Notes: generated by a model from the letters alone, not told the origin. DNA of 64,000 bases from Brachyspira hampsonii (GCF_002214805.1 NZ_CP019914.1:2914001-2978000); one strand, 5' to 3'. Positions 30,989 through 41,487 are shown, counted from the first letter of the stretch. Program-made: numbers and translations.

Positions 30989-32371
30989 ATGAAAAAAATT
31001 GTAATTATTATATTTTATTTCAGCGTATTATTGTTTGCTGAAGATTTTACGGATATTGTAACTGATGAAATACCTGATTATGATTTAAATATCAGTTATG
31101 ATAGTTTATATGAAGCTATAGATAATTATGATACAGATTATATAAGAACAGCTATAAGCAATGGGAATATAAATATTGACTTAAAACTTACAGATGATTA
31201 TACAAATAATTTAGGAGGTGCTACTCTCTTACTTTATTCTATATATAAAAATGCAGGAGAAATAACTAAAATTTTAATAGATAATGGGGCTAATTTAAGA
31301 GCAAGGGATTTTAAGACTTGGAATAGTATTATGTATGCAGCAGCTTTTTCTGACTTGGATACTATATCATTACTTGCAGAGAAAGACAGTACATTGCTTG
31401 ACACTAAAACAGAATTTAATGTAACGCCTTTGCATATAGCTTGTGATTATAATAATCTTGATGCTTTGATGTATTTATGTACTAATTCTAATATAGATAT
31501 TAATGCTCAGGATATAGACGGCTGGACTGCTCTTTATCATGCGGCAAATTCTAAAAGTATTGAGGCTTATAATTTACTAATAATGCTTGGAGCAGATACT
31601 AATATCACAGATAATCATAATGTATCGCCTGAAACTGTACTTACTAGAAAAATTGAAGATGAACTTAATGAAGTAAGGGATATTGATATTGAATTATTTA
31701 AAGCTGTGGAAAAAGATGATTATAGAAAGATAAGAACTTTAATAAATAGAGGTGCTAATATTAATGCTAAAGACGGATACGGCTTAAGTGTTTTGCATTT
31801 AGCTATAAAGTATAATAGTTTTAGGGCTGTTGATGTGCTTTTAGCGAATAGAAATATTAATTTGGAATCTACACTTCCTGAAGGTTATTTTACGCATTTA
31901 GGAGATAACTCTTCAGATGCAGTTTATATAGGAAAGGCTACACCTCTTATTTATGCTATATTTAAAAGCGGCGGAGACAGCAGAATAGTAAATGCCCTTA
32001 TAAGAAAAGGTGCTGATGTAAATGCTTCAGATGAAGAAGGCTGGTCTACATTTTTATATGCAGCTGCTTTTGGAAATAGTTCTATGCTTAGAAATATTCT
32101 TTCAAAAAATAGAAATCTTATTAACAGTAAAACAAAAGATAATGTTACGCCTCTTCATATGGCTGTTGTTTATGATAATATAGACAATATAAAATATTTG
32201 GTTAGAAATTTGAAAGCGGATATTAATGCTCAAGATGATGACGGCTGGACTGCTTTATATTATGCAGCAGCGAACAATAAAAAAGAAGCTTATGACTTGC
32301 TTTTAAGATTGGGGGCTGACAAAAATATAGCCAATAATGAGGGATTAAAGCCTGCTGATGTTTTACGCTAA
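30989..32371 (+). CDS. Exported ankyrin-repeat protein
   Basis: 460 residues with an N-terminal signal (MKKIVIIIFYFSVLLFAEDF). The mature protein is two homologous halves (about residues 30-230 and 230-460), each a run of ankyrin repeats: for example NVTPLHIACDYNNLDALMYL and DGWTALYHAANSKSIEAYNL in the first, NVTPLHMAVVYDNIDNIKYL and DGWTALYYAAANNKKEAYDL in the second. This shows an internal duplication. Export suggests binding of partner proteins in the periplasm or at the surface. It probably shares a transcript with the LptD-like gene. Confidence 0.9.
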   Translation: MKKIVIIIFYFSVLLFAEDFTDIVTDEIPDYDLNISYDSLYEAIDNYDTDYIRTAISNGNINIDLKLTDDYTNNLGGATLLLYSIYKNAGEITKILIDNGANLRARDFKTWNSIMYAAAFSDLDTISLLAEKDSTLLDTKTEFNVTPLHIACDYNNLDALMYLCTNSNIDINAQDIDGWTALYHAANSKSIEAYNLLIMLGADTNITDNHNVSPETVLTRKIEDELNEVRDIDIELFKAVEKDDYRKIRTLINRGANINAKDGYGLSVLHLAIKYNSFRAVDVLLANRNINLESTLPEGYFTHLGDNSSDAVYIGKATPLIYAIFKSGGDSRIVNALIRKGADVNASDEEGWSTFLYAAAFGNSSMLRNILSKNRNLINSKTKDNVTPLHMAVVYDNIDNIKYLVRNLKADINAQDDDGWTALYYAAANNKKEAYDLLLRLGADKNIANNEGLKPADVLR

Positions 32372-32469
32372 ATTATCAATTTTGTTATATTGCATTAATT
32401 AATTATTATTATATAATTTTTAATATTATGTTTACTCATTAAAGTAAATATATTAGGAAATTTTTACTT

Positions 32470-35103
32470 ATGATTAAAAAAGGATTTTTATCTATTATAT
32501 TACTTTTTATTATTAGTTTTAATATATTTGCATTGACTTCAAAAGAGCAGGAATTTTTTGATGCCATAAAAGAAAATAAATATGAATCTCAATTAAAAAA
32601 TCTTTTAAGATATAAGATTGATTTAAATGCTACAAATGAAATGGGATTAACTCCGCTTTTGTATGCTATAGAATGCGGTAATGAAAGAGCTGTAAGAGTA
32701 TTGCTTGAGTACAGCGAAGTTAATATTGAGTATAAACTTCCAGACGATTTTGCAGATTATCCGTACATAAATAGATATGAAGGTGATAGCTTTAATATAG
32801 GAGGAGCTACTCCTTTAATGTTTGCTATATTTAAAGGAAATTCGAGAATAGTTAAACAGCTAATTGATAAAAATGCTAATGTTAAGGCTAAAGATAATGA
32901 AGGAACTTCTGTATTTTTATATGCATGCGGTTTTGGAGACGGAAATATTATAAGAATGCTTCTTGTAAAAGACAGAACTTTAGTAAACGATAAAACTCTT
33001 AATAGTAATCTTAACGGACTTCATTATGCTGCATCTCTCAATAATTTAGAGACTATTAATTTTTTAATTAAAAATGTTGATATGAATATTAATGACAGAG
33101 ATATAAACGGATGTACTGCTTTGTATTATGCTGCTTACCATGGAAAAAAAGAGGCATATAATCTTCTTATTAAACTTGGTGCCAATAAAGATATAGGAGA
33201 TAATTATGGAGTAAAGCCTGAATATATTTTATCTGGAGGAAGCTCTGCTGTTGATTTAGGTACTGATAACAATGAAGAAAATAATAATTCATTTACAAAT
33301 ACTTATGAAGAAAATATGTCTATTATTAGAACTATTCAGGAATCAGATACTAATGCTTTAAGAAATATAATGATGTATTCTAATTTTAATATGAACTCTG
33401 TAATTATAGCTTATGAAACTCCTCTTACTTATGCTATACATCTTGGTAAAGATGATATGGTTAATGAACTTTTAAAATATAGAATTGATAATACAAATAT
33501 TATTAATATAGAAACTAGTTTTATACCAAGAGATGATTTATATTTTAATGAAAGCAGGGCAGAGTTTACAGGTTATGTATATTTGTATAATGCAAGCCCT
33601 TTACAGTATGCTATATTCAAAGGTAATACTAATATAATAAACACTCTTTTAAAGCTTGGTGCCGATATAAACAGAAAAGACAGTTTAGGAAATAATGCTT
33701 TAATGTATGCAGCGAGTTATGGAAGTGCAGAAGTTATTGATACGCTTCTAAATTACAGCAGCAATTCTTACAGAGTTGTTGATATATATGGTGATACTCC
33801 TTTACATAATGCAGCATTATTAGGAAATACTAATACTTTGACGGCCCTTATGAATAGAACTCCTATAAATATAAATGTACAAAATATTGATGGTAATACT
33901 CCTTTGCATTTGGCTGTAAAAAATCATAATACTAATACATACAGATTTTTACTATTAAAAGGTGCTGATTATACTATAAAAAATTATGATGGAAAAACTG
34001 CTTCTGATTTACTTTATGGTGATGGTGTTGAAAGTATAGAAAGCATTATAAGTAATGATGCTAATTCATTTACTAATATCTATACGAATGATAAATTGAA
34101 TAAGATAAATACTAATAGTACAAACAATACAAATTTAATTAATACAAGTAATGATTATAATAATACTAATTATTATAATGATAATCAAAATAATAATATT
34201 GGCACAAACAGTAATTATGATGCAGAAACTTTACCTTATGATGATATAGAGTATACTAACAGCATTAATAATGAAAACACATTTAATAATGTTATGGCAG
34301 TTAATGCTAATACTTTTGCTGATGACTTAATATATGAATATAGCGATGAAGGAATTACTGATGATTATGTAGAGCCTGATGCAGATGATGATTATTCTCA
34401 TATATATGAAGCAAGCAAGCCTCTTTTTGATGCTATATATAATGGTAATATTGAGGAGATGCTTAAAGCTATTTCAAATGGCATAGATATAAATTCAAGA
34501 AATGAAGAAGGTTTTACTCCTTTACTTTATGCCATTAATTATGATAAATTAGAAGCTATTAAGGCACTTTTAAGTTATAGTAATATTATAGATATAGAAA
34601 TGCCTCTTAATAATTATACTAATATATATTCTGTAAAATGAAAGAATTTCAGCGGAGAAGTATTATTTAATGGCACAACTCCTTTACAGTATGCTGTATA
34701 TAAAGGCAATACTAATGCTGTAAATCTTCTTATAGAAAATGGGGCTGACACAAAGAAAAAAGATTATAACGGATACTGCAGTTTATTTTATGCTTCGGCA
34801 TTTTCTGATGCTAATATGATACACTTTTTACTCACAAAAGATCCTTCTCTTACAAGAGAAAAATCTTTAAGCGGAAGAACAGTTATGCATTTTTCTGCTT
34901 TGTATGGGAATGATGAAGCTATATCATATTATTTATCTAATACATTTTTAAGTATTAATGCCAAAGATAATGAGGGCAATACTCCTTTGCATTGTGCCTG
35001 TGAAAAGGGATACTCTTCTACTATTAACTTGCTTGTTCAAAGAGGGGCAAAAACTGACATGAGAAATAATGAAGGATTAACCCCTGCTGATATTGCTGGA
35101 TAG
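32470..35103 (+). pseudogene. Exported ankyrin-repeat protein interrupted by one in-frame TGA
   Basis: The frame from 32470 reads through 723 residues to TGA at 34639-34641, then continues in the same frame without any other stop to 35103 (877 codons in all). The part after the stop is plain ankyrin sequence (NGTTPLQYAVYKGNTNAVNL, NEGNTPLHCACEKGYSSTIN), and the stop falls in the middle of a repeat. The signal peptide MIKKGFLSIILLFIISFNIF is intact. A low-complexity Asn/Thr linker lies at ~545-590. It is a paralogue of the gene before it. A nonsense mutation or sequencing error is more likely than readthrough. Confidence 0.85.
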
Positions 35104-35226
35104 AATAATTTATTTATTTTATATTGGCGGATTTAAGATAAATATGATTATTATATATTTAAATACATAATTGTTTTGTAAATGCTGGAATATAAAAAAA
35201 TATTAATTTATGAAAATGGGGAACTA

Positions 35227-35541
35227 ATGAAAACAATTTATAAAAATATGATAAAATATTCTTATATTGGTATGTGTATTTTTTTCTTTTTAATTTTTGC
35301 TAAAAAAGAAGATATTACAGGTACTGTTAGAATGGTTGGAACTTCTATGTTTCCTGATATTGTTATAAGCACTGAAGAGCGAGATTATTATTTTGATAAA
35401 AAATTTTTTGATGAATATGCTAAGTATGTCGGACAAAATATTACTGTAACAGCTAAAGTAAAGAAAGATACTATATGGCTTGCTGACAGAAGTAAATCTT
35501 TTGATAGATATACTATTAAGTGGGTTGAAAAAAAGGAATAG
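35227..35541 (+). CDS. Membrane-anchored small protein, possible OB fold
   Basis: 104 residues starting MKTIYKNMIKYSYIGMCIFF, chosen because GGGGA lies just upstream; an in-frame ATG at 35182 has none. One membrane helix (about residues 10-25) is followed by a periplasmic domain (ITGTVRMVGTSMFPDIVIST, GQNITVTAKVKKDTIWLADR) with the strand pattern of an OB-like fold. No family is recognised. It follows the broken ankyrin gene. Confidence 0.65.
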   Translation: MKTIYKNMIKYSYIGMCIFFFLIFAKKEDITGTVRMVGTSMFPDIVISTEERDYYFDKKFFDEYAKYVGQNITVTAKVKKDTIWLADRSKSFDRYTIKWVEKKE

Positions 35542-35690
35542 TATTTTTATTAGTATATTTTTGTTAATTTAACAATAATTCTTATATCTTTTTCACAAAT
35601 AAACGTATAATTTGTATTATATATATTGATTTTTTTGATATTCACATATAATTATTTTATAAGTATATTTAAATTAATTATATTGTGAAA

Positions 35691-35734
35691 TTGAAATATT
35701 AAAAAAATTGTTATATACTATATAGTACTATATA
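35691..35734 (+). promoter_or_regulatory. Promoter with overlapping 16-bp palindromic operator
   Basis: TTGAAA (35691-35696), a 17-base spacer and TATACT (35714-35719) form a promoter. TATATAGTACTATATA at 35719-35734 is a perfect 16-bp palindrome lying over the expected transcription start. The position fits a repressor site controlling the OYE-family oxidoreductase at 35776. Confidence 0.6.
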
Positions 35735-35775
35735 AAGAATGTTTAATATTTAATTTTTTATAAAGGAGTTATTTT

Positions 35776-36810
35776 ATGAAACCAGAAAAAAGTAATCTTT
35801 TTACACCTTTAAAAATAGGTAATCTTGAAATAAAGAACCGTGTAGTAATGCCTCCGATGTGTATGTACAGTGCAGAAGACGGATACGTTAACGATTGGCA
35901 TATTCAGCATTATTCTACAAGGGCTATAGGCGGAACAGGACTTATTATTGTTGAAGCTACAGGAGTGTTTTCCACTGCGAGCTATATTACTGACAATGAT
36001 TTAGGCATTTGGGACGATAAATATATTGACGGTTTAAGCAAACTTGTTAAAGCTATTAAAGATAATGGAGCTACTGCTGCAATACAGATTAATCATGCTG
36101 GAAGAAAATGTGATTCTTTGAAAGTTGATAAAATATATGCTCCTAGTGCTATAGCATTTAGCGATCAATTTAAAACACCTGTTGAAATGACTAAAGATGA
36201 TATTAATGAAGTTGTTGATGCATTTGTTAAAGCATTCGTAAGAGCTAAAAAAGCTGGTTTTGATATGGTTGAAGTTCATGCTGCTCATGGTTATTTAGTT
36301 TCTACTTTCTTATCGCCATTATCAAATAAAAGAACTGATGAATACGGAAAAAACAGAGCTAAAATTTTAGAAGAGATTTTAAGAAAAGGAAAAGAAGCTG
36401 TAGGAAAAGATTATCCTATACAAATAAGAATATCTTCTTATGACTGGAAAGAAGGCGGAAACACAGTAAAAGATTTTGTTGATATGTTAAAACCATTAGA
36501 AGAACAAGGATTATTTGATTCTATCAATGTTAGTACAGGAGCTGTTACTGCTGACGGTAAAATCATACCTTATGAAGGCTATCAAATACCTTTCTGCAGA
36601 GAGTTAAAACAATATATGAAAGTTCCTTGCATAGGCGGAGGACTTTTAACAGATCCTAAAATGGCTAATATGATAGTAAGAAACGGTGCTGCTGATGCTG
36701 TATATATTGGAAGAGAGATTTTAAGAAATCCTTACTGGGCATTACAGGCTGCTAGAACTTTAGGTATTGATGTTCCATTCCCTAAACAATATGAAATGGC
36801 TAAAAGATAA
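35776..36810 (+). CDS. Old-yellow-enzyme family NAD(P)H:flavin oxidoreductase (YqjM-like)
   Basis: 344 residues, normal length. FMN-barrel blocks are LFTPLKIGNLEIKNRVVMPP, MCMYSAEDGYVNDWHIQHYS, AAIQINHAGRKC, VEVHAAHGYLVSTFLSPLSN, IRISSYDWKEGG and ADAVYIGREILRNPYWAL. It reduces activated C=C bonds of electrophiles, using flavin. Homologues are induced by oxidative or thiol stress. The palindromic operator upstream supports regulated expression. A terminator follows. Confidence 0.94.
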   Translation: MKPEKSNLFTPLKIGNLEIKNRVVMPPMCMYSAEDGYVNDWHIQHYSTRAIGGTGLIIVEATGVFSTASYITDNDLGIWDDKYIDGLSKLVKAIKDNGATAAIQINHAGRKCDSLKVDKIYAPSAIAFSDQFKTPVEMTKDDINEVVDAFVKAFVRAKKAGFDMVEVHAAHGYLVSTFLSPLSNKRTDEYGKNRAKILEEILRKGKEAVGKDYPIQIRISSYDWKEGGNTVKDFVDMLKPLEEQGLFDSINVSTGAVTADGKIIPYEGYQIPFCRELKQYMKVPCIGGGLLTDPKMANMIVRNGAADAVYIGREILRNPYWALQAARTLGIDVPFPKQYEMAKR

Positions 36811-36836
36811 AATAATATATAATTAAATATTTTTTG

Positions 36837-36882
36837 AGGCTTGATTATGCATATTGATTATGCATAATTTAAGCCTTTTTTA
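36837..36882 (+). terminator. Intrinsic terminator after the OYE gene
   Basis: AGGCTT and ATTATGCAT arms pair with ATGCATAAT and AAGCCT, with small bulges, and are followed by T6. Confidence 0.88.
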
Positions 36883-36932
36883 TTTTCATTTAGTTCTTGA
36901 TATATTTTTATTTAATAATAGAATTATAAATT

Positions 36933-37679
36933 ATGAAAACCGTATCCATTATCATATTTATAAGCATTTGCTGTAATATTATATATTCATTTACTCAAAA
37001 TGAAAATGATTTAATTATGGCTGCCGAAAAATCTGATATTATGTCAATTAGAAATATACTTAATAAAAAAGATGTTAATATTAATGTTCAAGACAGATAC
37101 GGTGTTACTCCTTTGATGTATGCTGTATTTAATAAAGATATTTATATATTAGAATTATTATTAAAGAACAATGCCAATCCTAATATGCAAAATGACAGCG
37201 GTAAAACTGCTTTAATATATGCAAGCACCAGTTGTGATTTTGATATTATACAGATGCTTATATGGTATAAGGCGGATGTTAATCTTAGAGATAATTATAA
37301 ATCTACAGCTTTGATGTATGCTTCAAGCAGAGATGCAAATATAATAAAATTACTTGCCGATTCGGGTGCTGATATTAATGCCCAGAACTTAGACGGAAAG
37401 ACTGCTTTGATATATAATATTTTAAATAAGGCTGATTCTGACATAGTGAAAACTTTTATTTCTTTAGGGGCTGATGTAAATATTCAGGATATTCATGGCT
37501 ACACTGCTTTAATGTATGCTGCTATATTGGATTATAGAAATTTAGTTGAAATATTAATAGAAAATGGGGCAGATGTAAATAAAAGAAATAATTATAATAA
37601 AACAGCTTTAACTATGTCAGAAGAAAATAAAAATTATAAAATGGCTGAAATTTTAATTAAATACGGTGCGGTAAGATAA
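36933..37679 (+). CDS. Exported ankyrin-repeat protein
   Basis: 248 residues with a signal peptide (MKTVSIIIFISICCNIIYSF) and about six ankyrin repeats that are closer to consensus than in its neighbours (YGVTPLMYAVFNKDIYILEL, GKTALIYASTSCDFDIIQML, GYTALMYAAILDYRNLVEIL). It ends two bases before the convergent ankyrin gene on the other strand. It likely mediates protein binding outside the cytoplasm. Confidence 0.9.
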   Translation: MKTVSIIIFISICCNIIYSFTQNENDLIMAAEKSDIMSIRNILNKKDVNINVQDRYGVTPLMYAVFNKDIYILELLLKNNANPNMQNDSGKTALIYASTSCDFDIIQMLIWYKADVNLRDNYKSTALMYASSRDANIIKLLADSGADINAQNLDGKTALIYNILNKADSDIVKTFISLGADVNIQDIHGYTALMYAAILDYRNLVEILIENGADVNKRNNYNKTALTMSEENKNYKMAEILIKYGAVR

Positions 37680-37681
37680 TA

Positions 37682-38962
37682 TTAATTTACTTCTTCTAAT
37701 CCTAATAATTTTTTTATTTCTTTATTATTCATTTTTTTTGCTAAATCTATCGCTTTACTGTCAGCAGCTGCATTATTTCTTATAAGTTTTCTGCACATTT
37801 CTAAATTATTATTTTCTACTGCTGTAGCTAATGGAGTGTATCCTCTGCTGTCTTTTATCTCAGCATCAGCACCGTTTAATAATAAATTATCGACTATAGA
37901 TATATTATTATTTTTTACCGCTATATGTATAGGAGCATATCCATTATAGATATTGTTTAATTCAGATTCGGCATTTATTAAAATATTAGATATTTCAGTA
38001 TCATTATTAATAACTGCTATATTTAATGCTAATTGATTTTTATCATTTAATATATTTATGTCGGCATTATATTTTATTAAAGTATTTATAACTTCTATAT
38101 ATTTACTTTTTGATTTATTGGCATTCATTACAGCTAAATGCAAAGCAGTATTTCCATTTTTATCTTTTATATTAGGATTGGCATTTTTAGATAAAAGCAA
38201 ATTAACACTTTCTAGAAGTTTATTAGAATTGTTTTCTATTACATAATGCAGAGATGTTTTGAAATTGGCATTTGTATTATCAATATTAGCCCCCAATTTT
38301 ATAAGTTCGCTTGCAGCCTCTATAGAACCATTTCCTACCGCATAATGAAGCATAGTATTTGTATCTTTAGTATCAACATCTATTCCTAAGTTTTTTACTA
38401 AATAGTTTATATTTTCTGCATTATTTCCTATGCTTGCTGATTTGATTAATGATACAACATCTTCGCTATTCACAAGAAGGTATATATTTTTATTGAGATA
38501 AAGTTCTAATATTTGAGGGTTAGCATATTCTGATGCTAGAAATTCACTTCTAGGTTTTTCTTTCATCTTAAAATTAATATTTGCTCCCGAATCTATTAAT
38601 AATTTTACGCTTTCAAAATTTTTATTTACAGCAGCAATGTCCATAGCTGAATAGTATGAACCGTCTATATATTGATTATTATTTGTTATTCTAGTATTAC
38701 TTTCCAAAAGAATATTTAAATCTGTATACGGAGAGTTTTTAAGTATATTTATTGAAGATGTCTGATTATTTTCTGCTGCTATATGTATAAGTGAGTATCC
38801 TCTTTCATCTTTAATATTCGGATTGACATTTTGTGATAATAGAGTTTGTATAGTTCTGATATCTCCTGTTTTTACCGCATTAATCATTTTATTTTCATTT
38901 TCTGTTAATGCATATAGAGTGATAATATTTATAAATAATGTTATTGTTATAAGTTTTTTCAT
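37682..38962 (-). CDS. Exported ankyrin-repeat protein
   Basis: 426 residues with a signal peptide (MKKLITITLFINIITLYALT) and roughly ten ankyrin repeats (RGYSLIHIAAENNQTSSINI, NTMLHYAVGNGSIEAASELI, NGNTALHLAVMNANKSKSKY, RGYTPLATAVENNNLEMCRK). It converges with the rightward ankyrin gene at 36933 with a two-base gap and no visible terminator between them, so the messages probably overlap at their 3' ends. Confidence 0.9.
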   Translation of the reverse strand: MKKLITITLFINIITLYALTENENKMINAVKTGDIRTIQTLLSQNVNPNIKDERGYSLIHIAAENNQTSSINILKNSPYTDLNILLESNTRITNNNQYIDGSYYSAMDIAAVNKNFESVKLLIDSGANINFKMKEKPRSEFLASEYANPQILELYLNKNIYLLVNSEDVVSLIKSASIGNNAENINYLVKNLGIDVDTKDTNTMLHYAVGNGSIEAASELIKLGANIDNTNANFKTSLHYVIENNSNKLLESVNLLLSKNANPNIKDKNGNTALHLAVMNANKSKSKYIEVINTLIKYNADINILNDKNQLALNIAVINNDTEISNILINAESELNNIYNGYAPIHIAVKNNNISIVDNLLLNGADAEIKDSRGYTPLATAVENNNLEMCRKLIRNNAAADSKAIDLAKKMNNKEIKKLLGLEEVN

Positions 38963-39133
38963 ATTATTTCCATTTTATCATTAAGTTAATATTATGTATA
39001 CTAATATAATCATCGTTTTTATATTTATTTTTATTATAACTTTTTTATTATTAAAATATTATATAAATAGAATAAAATATTGAAAAATAGACAAATATAA
39101 TATATACTTATGATAATATTTGGAGGTTTCTAA

Positions 39134-39706
39134 ATGGCTAGCATAGAAAGAGATAAAGCTATTGAACTATTTAAAAAATATAATAATGAGCATTCATTAT
39201 TTAAGCATGCATTATCAGTGGAAGCTGTTATGAGATATTTTGCAAGAAAAAACGCAGAAGATGAAGACGAATGGGGGATGGTAGGTTTTTTGCATGATAT
39301 GGATTATGAAAAATATCCTGATGAGCATTGTATCAAAGTTAGAGAAATACTTGAAGCAGAAGGACTTCCTGATAGTTTTATAAGAGCCATTCAAAGTCAT
39401 GGTTACGGACTATGTACAGATATTGAGCCTTTAAGCGATATGGAAAAAACTTTATATGCTGTTGATGAGCTTGCAGGTTTTATTACGGCATGTGCTTTAG
39501 TGAGACCTTCAAAGAGTTTAGATGATATGGAAGTAAAATCTGTTAAGAAGAAATTGAAAGATAAGGCATTTGCAGCTAAAGTTGACAGAACAGTTATAAA
39601 TAAAGGTGCTGAAATGTTGGGAATTAATATAGATGAACTTATAAAAGAAACTATAGAAGCTCTTATTCCTGTGCAGGAGAGTATAGGGCTTAATAAAATT
39701 TCCTAA
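39134..39706 (+). CDS. HD-domain phosphohydrolase-like protein
   Basis: 190 residues. The HD-superfamily ligands are seen: H25 in SLFKHALSVEAVM, H54-D55 in GFLHDMDYEKYP, and a later conserved AIQSHGYGLCTDIEPLSDME with YAVDELAGFITACALVRPSK. Family members hydrolyse nucleotides or phosphate esters; the substrate here is unknown. GGAGG lies before the ATG. It is followed at 25 bases by the nicotinamidase gene, so these probably form an operon with ogt. Confidence 0.88.
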   Translation: MASIERDKAIELFKKYNNEHSLFKHALSVEAVMRYFARKNAEDEDEWGMVGFLHDMDYEKYPDEHCIKVREILEAEGLPDSFIRAIQSHGYGLCTDIEPLSDMEKTLYAVDELAGFITACALVRPSKSLDDMEVKSVKKKLKDKAFAAKVDRTVINKGAEMLGINIDELIKETIEALIPVQESIGLNKIS

Positions 39707-39731
39707 ATATTAATGTTTACGGACTTGGGTT

Positions 39732-40373
39732 ATGAGTAAAATAAAGATACTTACAATAGTAGATATGCAAAATGATTATATGGAAGGCGGTCCTATGGCT
39801 GTTAAAGGTGCTGCTAAATTGGTGCCTGTCATAAATGATCTTATAAAGAATGGAGAGTATGATGCAATAATTGCAACTCAGGATTGGCATCCTTCCAATC
39901 ATATATCTTTTGCTTCAACTCATGAAAAAGAGCCTTTTTCTAAAATAAAAGTTATAGATCAGGATACAGGAGATGAAGAAGTCATTACTTTATGGCCTCG
40001 TCATTGCGTTGCCAGAACTTATGGTTCGGCTATAGTTGATGGTCTTAGAAAGAAAAAAGATTATATATATGTTCAAAAGGGAGTTGATCCGGACGATGAG
40101 GGTAACTCCGGTTTTTCTTATATGCATAAAGAGTTTATTGATGCTGCCAGAGAAAATAAAGAAACTTTGGTGCTTGATTTTGTTGGGGTTGCTCTTGACT
40201 ACTGTGTATTTTTTACGGCTAGAGATACTGCTGAATATGTGGCTTCTATAGATGCTGAATATTTGGTAAGCGTAAATGTACTTGGATATGCTTCTGCTGC
40301 AGTTAATCCTGAAGTTATTGAGGGATTATATGCTTCTTGTCCTCTCATTAATCTTAAAAAGGTTAAATTGTGA
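39732..40373 (+). CDS. pncA: Nicotinamidase
   Basis: 213 residues of the isochorismatase-like fold. The catalytic triad is D11 (IVDMQNDYMEGG), K116 (YVQKGVDPD) and C158 (GVALDYCVFFTARD). Metal ligands are D51, H53 and H57 in TQDWHPSNHISF. It converts nicotinamide to nicotinate in NAD salvage. Its stop overlaps the GTG start of the next gene. Confidence 0.93.
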   Translation: MSKIKILTIVDMQNDYMEGGPMAVKGAAKLVPVINDLIKNGEYDAIIATQDWHPSNHISFASTHEKEPFSKIKVIDQDTGDEEVITLWPRHCVARTYGSAIVDGLRKKKDYIYVQKGVDPDDEGNSGFSYMHKEFIDAARENKETLVLDFVGVALDYCVFFTARDTAEYVASIDAEYLVSVNVLGYASAAVNPEVIEGLYASCPLINLKKVKL

Positions 40374-40903
40374 AAATTATTAGGCTTGATAAAAAAACAA
40401 ATTTTAATAAAGCCTATATTTATAAAAGCCCTATTGGCGATATAATATTAATGACTGATGAAACTTCTCAATATATCACATCATTAGAGTTTAACTTAAA
40501 TAATATTAATATATCATCAAAACATGATGAACCGCCTTTAATAAAGAAAGCAAAAAAAGAATTAGATAATTACTTTTCAAATGATTTAAAAAAATTCTCT
40601 ATTCCTTTGGCTTTATATGGTACAGATTTCCAATATAATGTTTGGTTAGAAACTTTAAAGATACCTTTTGGCAATGTTGTATCATATTCCGAAATAGCAG
40701 CAAATATTTCCGATAAAAGAGGCAGCATATCGAGAGCAGTTGGAACAGCTGAAGGAAAAAATAAAATAGCTATTATTATACCTTGTCATAGAGTTGTAGG
40801 AGTAAATAAAAAATTAATAGGCTATGCGGGAGGCTTGGATAAAAAAGAATATTTACTAAGACATGAGGGTTTTAATATAGTTAATTCTAAGATTATAATA
40901 TAA
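40370..40903 (+). CDS. ogt: Methylated-DNA--protein-cysteine methyltransferase
   Basis: 177 residues. The active site IIPCHRVVG has C139, with FQYNVWLETLKIPFGNVVSY and SRAVGTAEGKN before it and GYAGGLDKKEYLLRHEG after it. It removes alkyl groups from O6 of guanine in a suicide reaction. The start is GTG at 40370, overlapping the pncA stop (GTGA), so it is translationally coupled to pncA. Confidence 0.93.
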   Translation: MKIIRLDKKTNFNKAYIYKSPIGDIILMTDETSQYITSLEFNLNNINISSKHDEPPLIKKAKKELDNYFSNDLKKFSIPLALYGTDFQYNVWLETLKIPFGNVVSYSEIAANISDKRGSISRAVGTAEGKNKIAIIIPCHRVVGVNKKLIGYAGGLDKKEYLLRHEGFNIVNSKIII

Positions 40904-40932
40904 TAATTAAGATTATAATAGGTTGATTTTAT

Positions 40933-41487
40933 ATGCTTAAAAAGACTTATAAAACAAATAGGCTTTTTCTATTACAGCCCAATATAAATATGGCTTCAGA
41001 GATAGTTGATTTTTACAGAAGAAATAAAGAGTTTTTTAAAGAGTTTGATCCTCAAAGACCTGAAGTATTTTATAAGATTAATACTCATAAAGATATTATA
41101 AAAAAAGAGCTTGAAGAAATCAGATTGGAAAGAATGCTTAAATTTTGGATATACAAAATAGAAGATAAAAAAAAGATTATAGGTATGATTAATTTCAGCA
41201 ATATTTATAAAGGTGTTTTTTTATCAACTACAGTGGGCTATAAATTAGATGAATTTGAACAAGGTAAAGGCTACATGACTGAAGCCCTTAAAGCAGCAAT
41301 AATAATAGTATTTAAAGAACTTAAACTTCATAGAGTAGAAGCGAATATAATGCCTCATAATAAACCTTCATTAGAATTGGCTAAAAGATTGGGATTTGAA
41401 TATGAGGGGCTTGCTAAGAAATATTTAAAGATTAATGGTAAGTGGGAAGATCATGTTCATATGACTATAATAAATGATGAAATATAA
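40933..41487 (+). CDS. GNAT acetyltransferase, RimJ/RimL-like
   Basis: 184 residues. The acetyl-CoA-binding region is YKLDEFEQGKGYMTEALKAA, then HRVEANIMPHNKPSLELAKR and LGFEYEGLAKKYLKINGKWE, as in ribosomal-protein N-acetyltransferases. The acceptor cannot be told. It lies 29 bases after ogt and is probably the last gene of that operon. Confidence 0.9.
   Translation: MLKKTYKTNRLFLLQPNINMASEIVDFYRRNKEFFKEFDPQRPEVFYKINTHKDIIKKELEEIRLERMLKFWIYKIEDKKKIIGMINFSNIYKGVFLSTTVGYKLDEFEQGKGYMTEALKAAIIIVFKELKLHRVEANIMPHNKPSLELAKRLGFEYEGLAKKYLKINGKWEDHVHMTIINDEI

Noticed and set aside
34639-34641. In-frame TGA considered as selenocysteine
   Set aside because: The protein is an ankyrin repeat protein with no redox site at this place, no SECIS-like hairpin is evident just downstream, and the stop falls in an ordinary repeat.
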